Shown here: in pieces, positions 28,721-37,565 of the stretch
How the letters are laid out: each line of letters opens with the position of its first letter
How positions within the stretch are numbered: position 1 is the first letter of the stretch
Assembly (NCBI RefSeq): GCF_015207665.1
Contig: NZ_JADEWL010000001.1
Span: forward strand, 1-64,000
DNA length: 64,000 nucleotides
DNA from: Plectonema cf. radiosum LEGE 06105
GTDB lineage: Bacteria > Cyanobacteriota > Cyanobacteriia > Cyanobacteriales > Nostocaceae
Reading direction: 5' to 3'
Position numbers and translations under genes: made by a program
Notes under the pieces: generated by a model
What the model saw: the letters and a program-made list of their open reading frames with translations, nothing else
The model's database searches: none
What the model was told of the DNA's origin: nothing

Positions 28721-30538
28721 ATGAATAATTATAACGGCAATAGATTAGCAGAAGAACCTTTAAAAAATCATCATAATAATCATATTAAAGAGAATAATCA
28801 ATTCAATGAATTAGATGAATTAAATGAATTGACTGAATTACGGAGTTTACTTTTAGGAATTGAGCAACCAAAACTTGATAAGTTTTATCAAAAATTGGAT
28901 AATCCTCAAGTTGATGCTGAAGATATCAGTAAGATGCTGCCTGAAGCGATTATTTTGCGGACAATGAAAGATGATCAGTTGTCTGAAGCGATGATTCCTA
29001 CTGTTGAGCAAGCGATTGAGTCTTCTGTCAAAAAAGATATTAACATACTTTCCCAAGCGATTTTCCCGATTATTGGTCCTGCTACCCGCAAGGCGATCGC
29101 CACAACTTTGGATGAAATGTTGCAGTCGTTTAATCGGGCTTTAGAATATAGCGCTTCACCGCAAAGTCTGAAGTGGAGAATAGAAGCAAGACAAACGGGG
29201 AAATCCTTTGCCGAAGTTGTGCTATTACGGACGCTAATTTATCGTGTGGAACAGGTATTTCTGATTCACAAGCATAGCGGATTGATTTTACAGCATATAG
29301 TAGCATCCAAGGTAGCGGCTCAAGACCCATCTTTGGTTTCGGCAATGTTAACAGCGATTCAAGATTTTGTCAGAGACTCTTTTGAAGTAAGGAAACACGA
29401 GGGGCTGCATACTTTAGAATTTGGGGAATTGACAATTTGGATTGAAGAAGGGCCTACAGCAGTTTTAGCGGGTATTATTCGCGGAAATGCACCGGAAGAG
29501 TTAAGAATTGTCTTTAAGAATGTTTTAGAAAAAATACATTTAAAATTAAGTAAAGAAATTGAGAATTTTTCTGGTGATACTCAGCCGTTTGTACCTAGTA
29601 AACCCTATTTAGAAAATTGTCTAGAATCCCATTATCGAAATCCTACTAACACTAAATATACTTATGCATGGCTTTCTGTGACAATACTGACAATTGTATT
29701 AGGTATTTGGGGATTTAATGTCATTAGAGATAATCAACGTTGGAATAATTACGTCAAAATTTTGGCAGATCAACCTGGAATTTTGGTGACTAAAACGGAT
29801 ACAAGAAATGGAAAATATTTGGTTACAGGGATGCGTGATCCATTAGCAGTTGAACCAAATCAGTTCATGAAACAATTGAATATCAATGAAAAAGCAGTTG
29901 TTTATCAATGGAAACCTTTTATATCTTTAGAACCAGAAATTATTGTTAAAAGAGCCGAAAATTTCCTACAAAAACCGAAAACAGTTACTTTTACTCTTGA
30001 TGATAAGGGTGTTTTAAACGCTACAGGTTTTGCTCCTCGTGAATGGATTTTATCCGCTAGACAACAACAATCATCCCTATCTATTTTGGGAATTAATCAA
30101 TATCAAGATGAAAATCTGACTAACTTAGATATTGAACAACTTAATACTTATAAAAAAGAAATTGAAGAAATAATCTTGCTTTTTGAAAATAATACAACTC
30201 AATTTTTACCCGGTGAAACAGAAAAACTCTTAAAATTATTGCCAAAACTACAAAATCTGATTGATGCTGCTAAATCTTTAGAAAAAGATATTTTCATCGA
30301 AATTGATGGATATGCAAATAGTTTAGGAGATAAACAAGCAAACATCAAACTTTCTCAAAATCGTGCGGAGAAGATTTTAACTTACCTTACATCCCAAGGT
30401 ATTAACAAAAATTATTTTCGCACAAAATCTTTAGACTCTGAAAATATTTTACGTCCTGAATCAACCGAAGAAGAAAAAAAACTTAATCGTAGAGTCTCTT
30501 TCAAGGTTATCATAGACGACATTACTAAATATAAATAG
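28721..30538 (+). CDS. Membrane protein with roadblock-like cytoplasmic region and periplasmic OmpA domain
   Basis: 605 aa. Residues 39-76 carry the motif LRSLLLGIEQPKLDKF...DISKMLPEAI, known to me from N-termini of uncharacterised OmpA-family fusions. Residues about 175-275 (VFLIHKHSGLILQHI, VSAMLTAIQDFVRDSF, LTIWIEEGPTAVLAGIIRG) look like a roadblock/LC7-type fold by pattern; this is inference. One transmembrane helix (314-335) precedes a periplasmic part, with a BON-like stretch near 345-425 and a C-terminal OmpA peptidoglycan-binding domain (about 500-600, SQNRAEKILTYLTSQGI...LNRRVSF). It lies 12 bp before the small GTPase gene. Roadblock proteins are GTPase partners (MglB), which fits. 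Confidence 0.85.
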   Translation: MNNYNGNRLAEEPLKNHHNNHIKENNQFNELDELNELTELRSLLLGIEQPKLDKFYQKLDNPQVDAEDISKMLPEAIILRTMKDDQLSEAMIPTVEQAIESSVKKDINILSQAIFPIIGPATRKAIATTLDEMLQSFNRALEYSASPQSLKWRIEARQTGKSFAEVVLLRTLIYRVEQVFLIHKHSGLILQHIVASKVAAQDPSLVSAMLTAIQDFVRDSFEVRKHEGLHTLEFGELTIWIEEGPTAVLAGIIRGNAPEELRIVFKNVLEKIHLKLSKEIENFSGDTQPFVPSKPYLENCLESHYRNPTNTKYTYAWLSVTILTIVLGIWGFNVIRDNQRWNNYVKILADQPGILVTKTDTRNGKYLVTGMRDPLAVEPNQFMKQLNINEKAVVYQWKPFISLEPEIIVKRAENFLQKPKTVTFTLDDKGVLNATGFAPREWILSARQQQSSLSILGINQYQDENLTNLDIEQLNTYKKEIEEIILLFENNTTQFLPGETEKLLKLLPKLQNLIDAAKSLEKDIFIEIDGYANSLGDKQANIKLSQNRAEKILTYLTSQGINKNYFRTKSLDSENILRPESTEEEKKLNRRVSFKVIIDDITKYK

Positions 30539-30550
30539 AGGAGTAAACTC

Positions 30551-31048
30551 ATGCTCCAGAAAAAAATCTGTATGGTGGGTGCATTCGCTACTGGTAAAAC
30601 AAGCTTAGTAGCTAAATTCGTTTACAGCATATTTTCGGAAAAATATCAAACCACTGTAGGGGTAAAAATTGATAAAAAAACAGTACAAGTAAAAGAACAA
30701 GAATTAAGTTTGATTTTATGGGACTTGTATGGAGAAGATGAATTTCAAAAATTAAGAACTTCTTATTTAAGAGGTTCATCTGGTTATTTGTTAGTAGTGG
30801 ATGGAACGCGAAAAACAACTTTCGAAAAAGCTCTTGAATTACAACAACGAGTTGAAGAGAATTTGGGTAAAGTACCTTTTATTTTAGTGTTGAATAAGTG
30901 GGATTTACAAGATGAATGGGAGTTAGATTCTGCCACGATAGAAACCATTGAAAACAAGGGATGGAGTACGATTAAAACTAGTGCAAAAACTGGATTAAAT
31001 GTAGAGGAAATTTTTAATATACTTGCTTCTAAAATACTGAAAGGATGA
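30551..31048 (+). CDS. Ras/Rab-like small GTPase
   Basis: 165 aa. All five G motifs are visible: P-loop GAFATGKTS (10-18), switch I TTVGV with Thr35, G3 WDLYGEDEF (57-65), NKWD (115-118) and SAK (144-146). In G3 the Ras-type DTAGQE is DLYGED, so the catalytic Gln is replaced by Glu62; hydrolysis may depend on a partner. There is no C-terminal prenylation motif. It is tightly packed between the OmpA-domain protein (12 bp) and the PAS-like gene (4 bp), so the three are translationally linked. Such bacterial Ras-like proteins are poorly characterised outside MglA. Confidence 0.92.
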   Translation: MLQKKICMVGAFATGKTSLVAKFVYSIFSEKYQTTVGVKIDKKTVQVKEQELSLILWDLYGEDEFQKLRTSYLRGSSGYLLVVDGTRKTTFEKALELQQRVEENLGKVPFILVLNKWDLQDEWELDSATIETIENKGWSTIKTSAKTGLNVEEIFNILASKILKG

Positions 31049-31052
31049 ATGC

Positions 31053-31433
31053 ATGGATATCCCTTTCCCTGTCAGTAATTATCTTGTTAATTTTCTGAAA
31101 GAAAGTCGTTCTCTAGCATATCTATTTGTGAATAAAGATGGATGTTTATCTAGTTGGGGAGGGAATTTAACAGAATATGGAGTTAACAATTTACAACAAG
31201 GAGAAAATGCTAGTCAACAAATTTTCTTTCTGGAAGGACTTTTACCACTTGATGATTTTCCATTGTTTTTACCCTGCATCCAAACTAATAACGGAATTTG
31301 TGCGGATGTGCATTTGTTTCCTGAAAAAGATGGAGATTGGGTTTTACTATTAGATGCAACTTGGGATGAAATGCAAATCTTTAAAGTCCAACAACAAGTC
31401 AATTCTTCTCGGTTAATGCAGCGCAAATCATAG
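31053..31433 (+). CDS. Small PAS-like protein of the GTPase module
   Basis: 126 aa. A single sensor-type domain: SLAYLFVNKDGCLSSWGGNLTEYG, QQIFFLEGLLPLDD, CADVHLFPEKDGDWVLLLDAT. This pattern resembles PAS-like domains that precede cyclases and kinases in other bacteria; the assignment is from sequence pattern. It starts 4 bp after the GTPase stop, with AAAGGA as ribosome site inside the GTPase end. It likely senses a ligand or acts as adaptor to the kinase encoded next. Confidence 0.7.
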   Translation: MDIPFPVSNYLVNFLKESRSLAYLFVNKDGCLSSWGGNLTEYGVNNLQQGENASQQIFFLEGLLPLDDFPLFLPCIQTNNGICADVHLFPEKDGDWVLLLDATWDEMQIFKVQQQVNSSRLMQRKS

Positions 31434-31540
31434 TAATATTATTTCGGTACTAAATATCTAATATCAGTTATCAGTTAACAGGAAACAATAACTAATCATT
31501 AGGACTTGATATAAAATATTAATTCTACGACTGTTTAATT

Positions 31541-32668
31541 ATGAGTGAATCAATAACAGCGGAAATTTTTGCTGCTTTAGATATCTTAGTTTTAGAAAGA
31601 CTTGATTTTGGTAAATTTAAAATTTCTGGAAATATCCCCAAATGGGTGAGACGATTTTGTCGTAAGATTTTTAAACCAGGAATGGAAATTTTAATTCCTG
31701 AAGAAGAGTTTCCTTTCCTCGAAAATTTTCTGATTGATGGGGAAGAATATTGGCAGAATAACCATGAAAAACCTTTAAAATCTGGAATATGGACTGATTT
31801 AGATATATCGGGGAATGAATTTCATTTTGAAGCTTCTGTTCTTTTCGCAAATCACAAAAAAATATTACTCGTCGAAATGATGAGTGATGCTTACATCGAG
31901 AAACAAAGTCTGATTCAACAAGCTAGAGAAAATAAGCTTAATTATCAACATATTCTTAAAGAAAATCAGAAAAAAGAAGTTTTAATTCACTGCATTATAC
32001 ATGATGTTGCCGGACAGTTAAGTGGTATTAATTGTTGTTTGGCTCTGCTAGAATTAGAAAATTTAACTGAGAAAGGTAAAGAACGTTTAGAAATCGGTAG
32101 AAAGCAAACTATTAAACAAGAAATGCTGATTCGAGAAATTTTAAACGCATTTTCTCAAGAAATTCAATCTTTAGAAAACTTCACAGATGATGTTGAAACA
32201 GCACCAGATGTTTTAGTATCTGTATCTGATGCCATCGAATTATTCACGCCAAGTTTCACACTCAATCAAATGCGGTTACAACTATCGTCGGATATAGATT
32301 TAACCGCAGATTGGCGAATAGTTGGTGATAAATCGCGTTTAGATCGGATTTTAGCAAACTTGATCGAAAATGCTTTTCGTCATAGCCCCTCAAACACCAC
32401 AGTTACGATCAATTTACAACAACAAGAAGATTATATTCTTGTGAGTGTAGAAGATGAAGGAAGTGGTGTTCCAGAAGAAATTGCCGATACTTTATTTCAA
32501 AAGTTTACTCAAGGTAAAAAAAAATTTGGTAAATCTGGACTCGGACTTTATTTTTGCAAAATCACGGTAGAACGTTGGGGAGGAGAAATTGGTTTTACCC
32601 CTCGTGAAAATGGAGGTTCTCGCTTTTGGTTTACTTTATTAAAAGCAGTAAGAAGCAATGGGGAGTAA
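31541..32668 (+). CDS. Histidine kinase of the GTPase module
   Basis: 375 aa, soluble. Residues 10-115 look like a degenerate PAS domain (IPKWVRRFCRKIFKPGMEIL, HFEASVLFANHKKILLVEMM). A helix leads to the phosphoacceptor box IIHDVAGQLSGI with His154, then a HATPase domain: NLIENAFRHSPS, VEDEGSGVPEE, SGLGLYFCK. No receiver domain and no response regulator adjacent. It lies 107 bp after the PAS-like gene on the same strand, so it is probably the output or input kinase of the five-gene module. Confidence 0.88.
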   Translation: MSESITAEIFAALDILVLERLDFGKFKISGNIPKWVRRFCRKIFKPGMEILIPEEEFPFLENFLIDGEEYWQNNHEKPLKSGIWTDLDISGNEFHFEASVLFANHKKILLVEMMSDAYIEKQSLIQQARENKLNYQHILKENQKKEVLIHCIIHDVAGQLSGINCCLALLELENLTEKGKERLEIGRKQTIKQEMLIREILNAFSQEIQSLENFTDDVETAPDVLVSVSDAIELFTPSFTLNQMRLQLSSDIDLTADWRIVGDKSRLDRILANLIENAFRHSPSNTTVTINLQQQEDYILVSVEDEGSGVPEEIADTLFQKFTQGKKKFGKSGLGLYFCKITVERWGGEIGFTPRENGGSRFWFTLLKAVRSNGE

Positions 32669-32741
32669 TCAGTTGTCAGTTATCAGTTACCAGTTATCAG
32701 TAATAAATTCTAACTCCTAACTGTCAACTGTCAACTGTCAA
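32669..32741. repeat. CAGTTATC/CAACTGT heptamer arrays between convergent genes
   Basis: CAGTTGT/CAGTTAT/CAGTTAC units on the left face CTGTCAA units on the right (about 32718-32742), so the gap can fold into a hairpin and may terminate both genes. Confidence 0.65.
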
Positions 32742-33986
32742 CTAACTCCTAACTTCTACTTTGTTGAGTGAATAAATATCGACTCCACGTCCAAAAGCAA
32801 AGCGTAAGGAAGCAGGTAAATTTTTACTTGATAAAGTCATAAAAATAATTACTGCGATTAAAGCGATCGCAAAGTTAAATCCGAATATGTTGCGATAACC
32901 AATGTGTTGAGCGACTAAACCAAAAATTGGTCCTGCAAGAGCAACACCAATATCAAAGCCTACCATACATAAACTAAATATTCTTCCTCTTTCCTGAGGA
33001 TAAGCTCTATCTGTAATCATCGCTGCAATCATCGGAATTATTGTCCCACCACCAATTCCCTCGATTATCGCTGCAAATAAGAAATCTTCCGAACTATTGG
33101 CTGTCCATAATAATAGTAATGCCAAACTATAACAAACTAAACTCAAAGTGATAAATAAACCCCTACCAAATTTATCACTGGCTTTTCCGCAAAATAACCT
33201 CGAACAAAAACTGGCGATCGCCACTACTGTGTAAAATAATCCAGGATTTAGCTCTGCTTCGGTTGATTTGATAAATAATGGTACGAAGGTATGTAAACTA
33301 CCAAGAATCAAACCTATAATTAACAAGATAAAAGCCGGAATCCTCACTCTCGGACTAATCAATTTTCGCCAAAATGGACTGTCGTTATTAACTACTTGCT
33401 CCTCTACTGGAACTATGGGATTAATAATTGGTATGGTACATAATAATGCCAGGCAAGCCAAAGCAGTGGATAATATAAATAATGAAGTATAACCAGCAGC
33501 TTCCATTAAATAACCACCTAAAGCCGGACCAATTGCTAAACCAACTGGATTAACTAAGCTCATATAGCCGATTAATTCCCCACGATTTTCTACTGGTGCA
33601 ATATCTGCAACTAATGCCAAAAATCCGGTGGAAAAGGCTGCAATACTAATACCGTGGAAAGCTCTTATTACCATTAACAATGGTATTGATTGCACAAAAT
33701 TGTAGCCGATGGGAGCTATCACTGCTGATATAATACCAATTATCAACACGATTTTTCGACCGCGTTTATCTGCTATTTGACCTAAAAATGGGCGAAATAT
33801 CAATAGCCCAATCGCAAAACTACCCATTATTACGCCTATTTGCTGTTTTGTTGCTCCTATATCTTCAATATAAAGCGGTAAAGTTGGCAGTAATGAAGCC
33901 AAACTAGCCCAAAATAGCAAACCTGCTGCAAATAAAGCTAGCAGGTTTCGCCGTACTTGGCTATCTACTGATAATAATACTTTCAC
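32742..33986 (-). CDS. Major facilitator superfamily transporter
   Basis: 414 aa with about 12 hydrophobic helices. The loop 2-3 motif A is present (FLGQIADKRGRK) and partly repeated in the second half (FCGKASDKFGRG), as usual for the two-fold MFS. The sequence is of the drug/sugar efflux type, but substrate cannot be read from it. It stands alone, convergent with the module kinase. The C-terminus is cytoplasmic and short. Confidence 0.88.
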   Translation of the reverse strand: MKVLLSVDSQVRRNLLALFAAGLLFWASLASLLPTLPLYIEDIGATKQQIGVIMGSFAIGLLIFRPFLGQIADKRGRKIVLIIGIISAVIAPIGYNFVQSIPLLMVIRAFHGISIAAFSTGFLALVADIAPVENRGELIGYMSLVNPVGLAIGPALGGYLMEAAGYTSLFILSTALACLALLCTIPIINPIVPVEEQVVNNDSPFWRKLISPRVRIPAFILLIIGLILGSLHTFVPLFIKSTEAELNPGLFYTVVAIASFCSRLFCGKASDKFGRGLFITLSLVCYSLALLLLWTANSSEDFLFAAIIEGIGGGTIIPMIAAMITDRAYPQERGRIFSLCMVGFDIGVALAGPIFGLVAQHIGYRNIFGFNFAIALIAVIIFMTLSSKNLPASLRFAFGRGVDIYSLNKVEVRS

Positions 33987-34423
33987 GGCAGATGCAATTC
34001 TTGTGTGAGGTTTGTGATTTGTAGTTTGTTATTTGCTCTTAAATCACTTCAAATAAACAAACTACTATCTCTATGTTACATTACTTTACATATCTCTTTA
34101 ATTTACTGAAAAATTATTTGCTCTGCATCAAGTGAGGAAAAATCAACTGGCTGTGATATGATTAAAAATAAATAAAACGATATTTTTATAATCGGGTGTA
34201 AGTATTTTTTTTTGAGAGGGCAATATTCCCATTATAAAAATAATCTTTCTATAAAAAATATAATATCAGAAAAACACGAAATCTAAAATTTTTTTTCAAA
34301 TTTTCAAAAATTTTTGTAAAAATACTTGCTTAAGTTAGATTTTTATTGTATTGGTTTTTTTTGATTGAGGATTGAATTGAGCAAAAAAAACGTGCCTTTT
34401 TGTTAAGTCTCGTGTTTCAAACA

Positions 34424-34612
34424 GCCCTACCCGCCTCGACCAATTTCTTGGTTGTACGGCTACTTTTAATTAATTTATGATGTTTTTTTGTTATGGGTTT
34501 TTCACCAACATCATGATTGATTTTACCAAAAATATCGTATTGTTAAAACCTGTTGAGTCGCGTTTCATCCCCTGGATAAATTTCAGGGGTTCTCACGCTC
34601 CCACTTTATTTT
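34424..34612 (-). ncRNA. Possible IS200/IS605 right-end or omega-RNA remnant
   Basis: Read on the minus strand: GTGGGAGCGTGAGAA, then an 8-line-like hairpin CCCCTG...CAGGGG (34569-34589) inside an outer GCGT/ACGC stem (34560-34598), then ACTCAAC. Further on come GTAGCCGTAC, a GNRA-type hairpin ACCAA-GAAA-TTGGT (about 34438-34455) and GAGGCGGGTAGGGCTGTTT. GC content is above the surrounding sequence. The GGGAGCG...hairpin...TCAAC layout reminds me of right ends of ISDra2-like elements, whose transcripts give TnpB omega RNA. No TnpB or TnpA gene is present, so at most it is a remnant or solo end. Confidence 0.3.
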
Positions 34613-34779
34613 GATAGTTAAGTGTTCGTAGTAATTAAAATCACAAAAAAAGTTGAAATTAAGTATTTTTATTGAGAAAAATCCGAGGTTTTATGAATGG
34701 TGGTTGTATAAACAGGTGAGGTTGATTGCGGCTATATAACAATCCTATTTGTATGTATCGAAATCACGGTGTTGAGATA

Positions 34780-34802
34780 CCCGACTTCTTGAAGAAGTCG
34801 GG
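34780..34802 (-). terminator. Hairpin after the GT2 gene
   Basis: CCCGACTTCTT and AAGAAGTCGGG form an 11-bp stem around a single base, 30 bp past the minus-strand stop codon. It is a member of the GAAGTCGGG hairpin family of this genome. No strong T tract is seen. Confidence 0.55.
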
Positions 34803-34831
34803 GGTCTAAATTCTCAGACTTATTTAACTGT

Positions 34832-35845
34832 TTACTGTTCCCTTTGATTTTGTATAACTTCGCGGATGCGATAAATTGGTCTTCCTTGGGATTCGTGGTA
34901 AGTACGCATTAATAATTCAGCGAGTAACCCGAAGCAAAATAGCTGTACTCCGGTGACTAAAAGCAACACAGCTAAAATCAATAAAGGGCGATCGCCAATA
35001 TTTTGACCTAATATTAATTTAGTCCAAGTTAGATGAAGACTTATTGCGCCACCGGACACCATAAAAATCAAGCCCCACAATCCAAAAACGTGCATCGGAC
35101 GGCTGAGGAATTTTTTCATGAATGCGATAGTAAATAAATCCATCATGACTCGGAAAGTACGACCTAAACCGTATTTACTGCGACCAAAACGACGAGGGTG
35201 GTGACGAACTGGGATTTCGGTAATTCTGGCACCTTCAATATAAGCTAAGGCAGGTAGAAAACGGTGTAGTTCTCCGTACAGGTTCATATCTGCTACAAGT
35301 TCGCTACGATAGGCTTTAAGAGAACAACCATAATCATGAATATTCACGCTGGTGATGCGACGAATTAACCAATTGGCAATTTTGGAAGGTAACAAACGGG
35401 TGAGAGCGGCATCTTGACGATTTTTGCGCCAACCACTGACTAAATCGTACCCTTCATCTAACTTTGTCAATAACATGGGGATATCTACGGGGTCATTCTG
35501 TAAATCGGCATCTAAAGTTACAATAGATTTGCCCTGTGCATGGAAGAAACCGGCTGCCATTGCCGCAGTTTGACCGTAATTGCGTCGTAAAATAATACTT
35601 TTGAGGTCGGTGCGGATTTGTGCTTGTTCTTTCAATAATTGAATAGAACCATCAGTGGAACCGTCATCAACGCAGATAATTTGGTAATTTAAATGACTTT
35701 CAATTAAAGTGGATGAAATTGCTTCGAGTAAATGAGGTAAACTTTCCACTTCGTTATGAACTGGTACTACCACTGAAACATCGAGAACAGGAGATATGGC
35801 ATCTTCCTTAACCGTCAAACTTCCAGAAACAAACCCATTTCTCAT
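34832..35845 (-). CDS. Family 2 glycosyltransferase (DPM1/GtrB-like) with two membrane helices
   Basis: 337 aa. GT-A domain with VVVPVHNEVESLPHLLEAI, nucleotide loop CVDDGSTDGS and metal site TLDADLQNDP; KAYRSELV and the GRSKYGLGRTFRVMMDLF stretch are typical of polyprenyl-phosphate hexose synthases. Two C-terminal helices (about 250-272 and 290-312) anchor it in the membrane. Likely makes a lipid-linked sugar for glycan transfer. It starts 12 bp after the NlpC/P60 gene, so the two form an operon. Confidence 0.88.
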   Translation of the reverse strand: MRNGFVSGSLTVKEDAISPVLDVSVVVPVHNEVESLPHLLEAISSTLIESHLNYQIICVDDGSTDGSIQLLKEQAQIRTDLKSIILRRNYGQTAAMAAGFFHAQGKSIVTLDADLQNDPVDIPMLLTKLDEGYDLVSGWRKNRQDAALTRLLPSKIANWLIRRITSVNIHDYGCSLKAYRSELVADMNLYGELHRFLPALAYIEGARITEIPVRHHPRRFGRSKYGLGRTFRVMMDLFTIAFMKKFLSRPMHVFGLWGLIFMVSGGAISLHLTWTKLILGQNIGDRPLLILAVLLLVTGVQLFCFGLLAELLMRTYHESQGRPIYRIREVIQNQREQ

Positions 35846-35857
35846 AATTATTTATCC

Positions 35858-36571
35858 TTAGCCTTTTTGTGGGATGTAACTGCTTACCACCCTTCCTACA
35901 CCTCGTAGCTGCTGATAATATGACCGACTAACCTCATCTCCCTGTTCCGAAAGACGATCAATTCCAATACCATTTCGTCCTTTATCTTTTCCCGAACTAT
36001 GGATATAATAACTATCTCCCAAATAAAGACCTACATGAGTGGCTTTTTGAGGAGTGCCAAAAAATATTAAATCACCTGCTTCTAAAGAATTTAAATCAAA
36101 ATTCTCCACAGTACAAACTTGTTGAACAAAAGCCTCTTGCTGATAAGCATCTCTGGGTAAGCGAATTTCCACCAAAGCAAAAGCCTTTTGCATCAGTCCC
36201 GAACAATCATAATTTGGTCCAACGGTACCACCCCAAAGGTAATAATTTGGTTGTTCCATAGCTTTTTGGGTAAAAGCGATAACTGACGGTAAAAGTTGCT
36301 TTATTTGAACTGGGGAAAATGATTTAATTTGTAAAGGTTCAGCCGCTGGAGATAATACCTGTAAATCGTCAATTAACACCCAACCGGAGTAATCATCTTC
36401 AGATAAGCATACCTTGACTGAACTTTGATTTAACGTTTCTAGGATTACCTGTAAATATCTTCCCTTTTCCGCTTGAGTTGACAAACCTTGACATTCAGGA
36501 GAATCGTAGATATTCAAATCAGCTTGGGTTACATATTCAAAATTTGCTTGCAATTCCTCTTGAGAAACCAT
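35858..36571 (-). CDS. NlpC/P60 cell-wall endopeptidase with SH3-like domain
   Basis: 237 aa. The C-terminal cysteine peptidase has the triad Cys123 (NYDCSGLMQKAF), His179 (KATHVGLYLGD) and His191 (YYIHSSG); GDLIFFG is the usual strand between. The first 75 residues form an SH3-like targeting domain (IYDSPEC...GRYLQV...GWVLIDDL). No signal peptide is obvious, which is common for cyanobacterial relatives such as the crystallised Anabaena/Nostoc gamma-D-Glu-diamino acid endopeptidase that recycles murein peptides. Downstream is the GT2 gene. Confidence 0.92.
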   Translation of the reverse strand: MVSQEELQANFEYVTQADLNIYDSPECQGLSTQAEKGRYLQVILETLNQSSVKVCLSEDDYSGWVLIDDLQVLSPAAEPLQIKSFSPVQIKQLLPSVIAFTQKAMEQPNYYLWGGTVGPNYDCSGLMQKAFALVEIRLPRDAYQQEAFVQQVCTVENFDLNSLEAGDLIFFGTPQKATHVGLYLGDSYYIHSSGKDKGRNGIGIDRLSEQGDEVSRSYYQQLRGVGRVVSSYIPQKG

Positions 36572-36623
36572 AAAACTTTGTAAGTAATAACAACGAAGTT
36601 TAAATCAAAATCGGACGGTAACG

Positions 36624-37565
36624 ATGTTTTTCTTTAACCGCGACGAACAACTTGAAACACTTGGTAATAGTATATTAGAAGCTACTTGGGCTGAATTTCC
36701 TACGTTAGCTCGTAACCAAATTGCTGTAACTTGGATTATCTACGACCCGCCGGTATCTGTAAATACGGGTGGTGCTTTAACTCCAGATGCTTTTTGGAAT
36801 CATCCAGTTCGTGGTTTTACTTATCGGGGTGTCGAAACAATTTATCCGGCCTCTGTAGTCAAATTATTTTATTTGCTAGCGATACATGAATGGCTAGAAA
36901 AAGGTATGGTAGAAGATTCCCCAGAGCTACAGCGAGCCATACGGGATATGATTGTGGATTCGAGTAACGATGCTACGAGCTTGATTGTAGATGTATTAAC
37001 GGGGACTACTTCGGGACCAGAATTATCACCCGGACCATTTGAAACTTGGAAACAACAGCGTCATATTGTCAACCGCTATTTACAGTCTTTGGGATGGGAA
37101 GAATTACAGACAGTAAATGTTTGTCAAAAAACTTGGGGTGATGGTCCCTACGGACGGGAACGAGCCTTTTACGGACAATTTTTAGAAAATCGTAATATGT
37201 TAACTACTAATGCGATCGCCAGATTATTGCACGGGATTGTGGGTGGGGTTGCAGTTAGTGCAAGTCGTTCTCAAGAAATGATGAATATCATGAAGCGCAG
37301 TTTGAACCCCGAAGAGTTACCACAAGATGTAGAAGAAGACCAAATCACAGGTTTTTCAGGTGGTAGTCTTCCTGTAGAAGCAAAAATTTGGTCAAAAGCC
37401 GGTTGGACTTCCTCAGTTCGTCACGATGCAGCTTATATTGAAATACCGGATAAGCGTCCTTATTTATTAGTGGTATTTACGGAAGGGAAATCAAACGCTA
37501 AAAGTAGAGAAATTTTACCATTTGTTTCTCAACAGTTTAGGTCAGCTGTTTGTAGTATGCAGTAA
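36624..37565 (+). CDS. Class A beta-lactamase-like serine hydrolase
   Basis: 313 aa. Active-site motifs are in order: Ser77-V-V-Lys80 (YPASVVKLFYLL), SSN at 113-115 (VDSSNDATSLIVD) and Lys258-A-G in SKAGWTSSVRHDA. KAG replaces the usual KTG, so hydrolytic specificity may differ. No clear signal peptide, so the site of action is uncertain; it may act on cell-wall peptides rather than antibiotics. Divergent from the NlpC/P60 gene, 52 bp between starts, consistent with a joint wall-recycling role (inference). Confidence 0.85.
   Translation: MFFFNRDEQLETLGNSILEATWAEFPTLARNQIAVTWIIYDPPVSVNTGGALTPDAFWNHPVRGFTYRGVETIYPASVVKLFYLLAIHEWLEKGMVEDSPELQRAIRDMIVDSSNDATSLIVDVLTGTTSGPELSPGPFETWKQQRHIVNRYLQSLGWEELQTVNVCQKTWGDGPYGRERAFYGQFLENRNMLTTNAIARLLHGIVGGVAVSASRSQEMMNIMKRSLNPEELPQDVEEDQITGFSGGSLPVEAKIWSKAGWTSSVRHDAAYIEIPDKRPYLLVVFTEGKSNAKSREILPFVSQQFRSAVCSMQ

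Larger units (their letters stand above)
33987..34831. other. 845-bp AT-rich gap
   Basis: No open frame is supported. The part next to the MFS gene is very AT-rich. The part from 34424 to 34612 has GC-richer structured segments described separately, and 34780-34802 is a hairpin next to the glycosyltransferase end. Confidence 0.5.
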
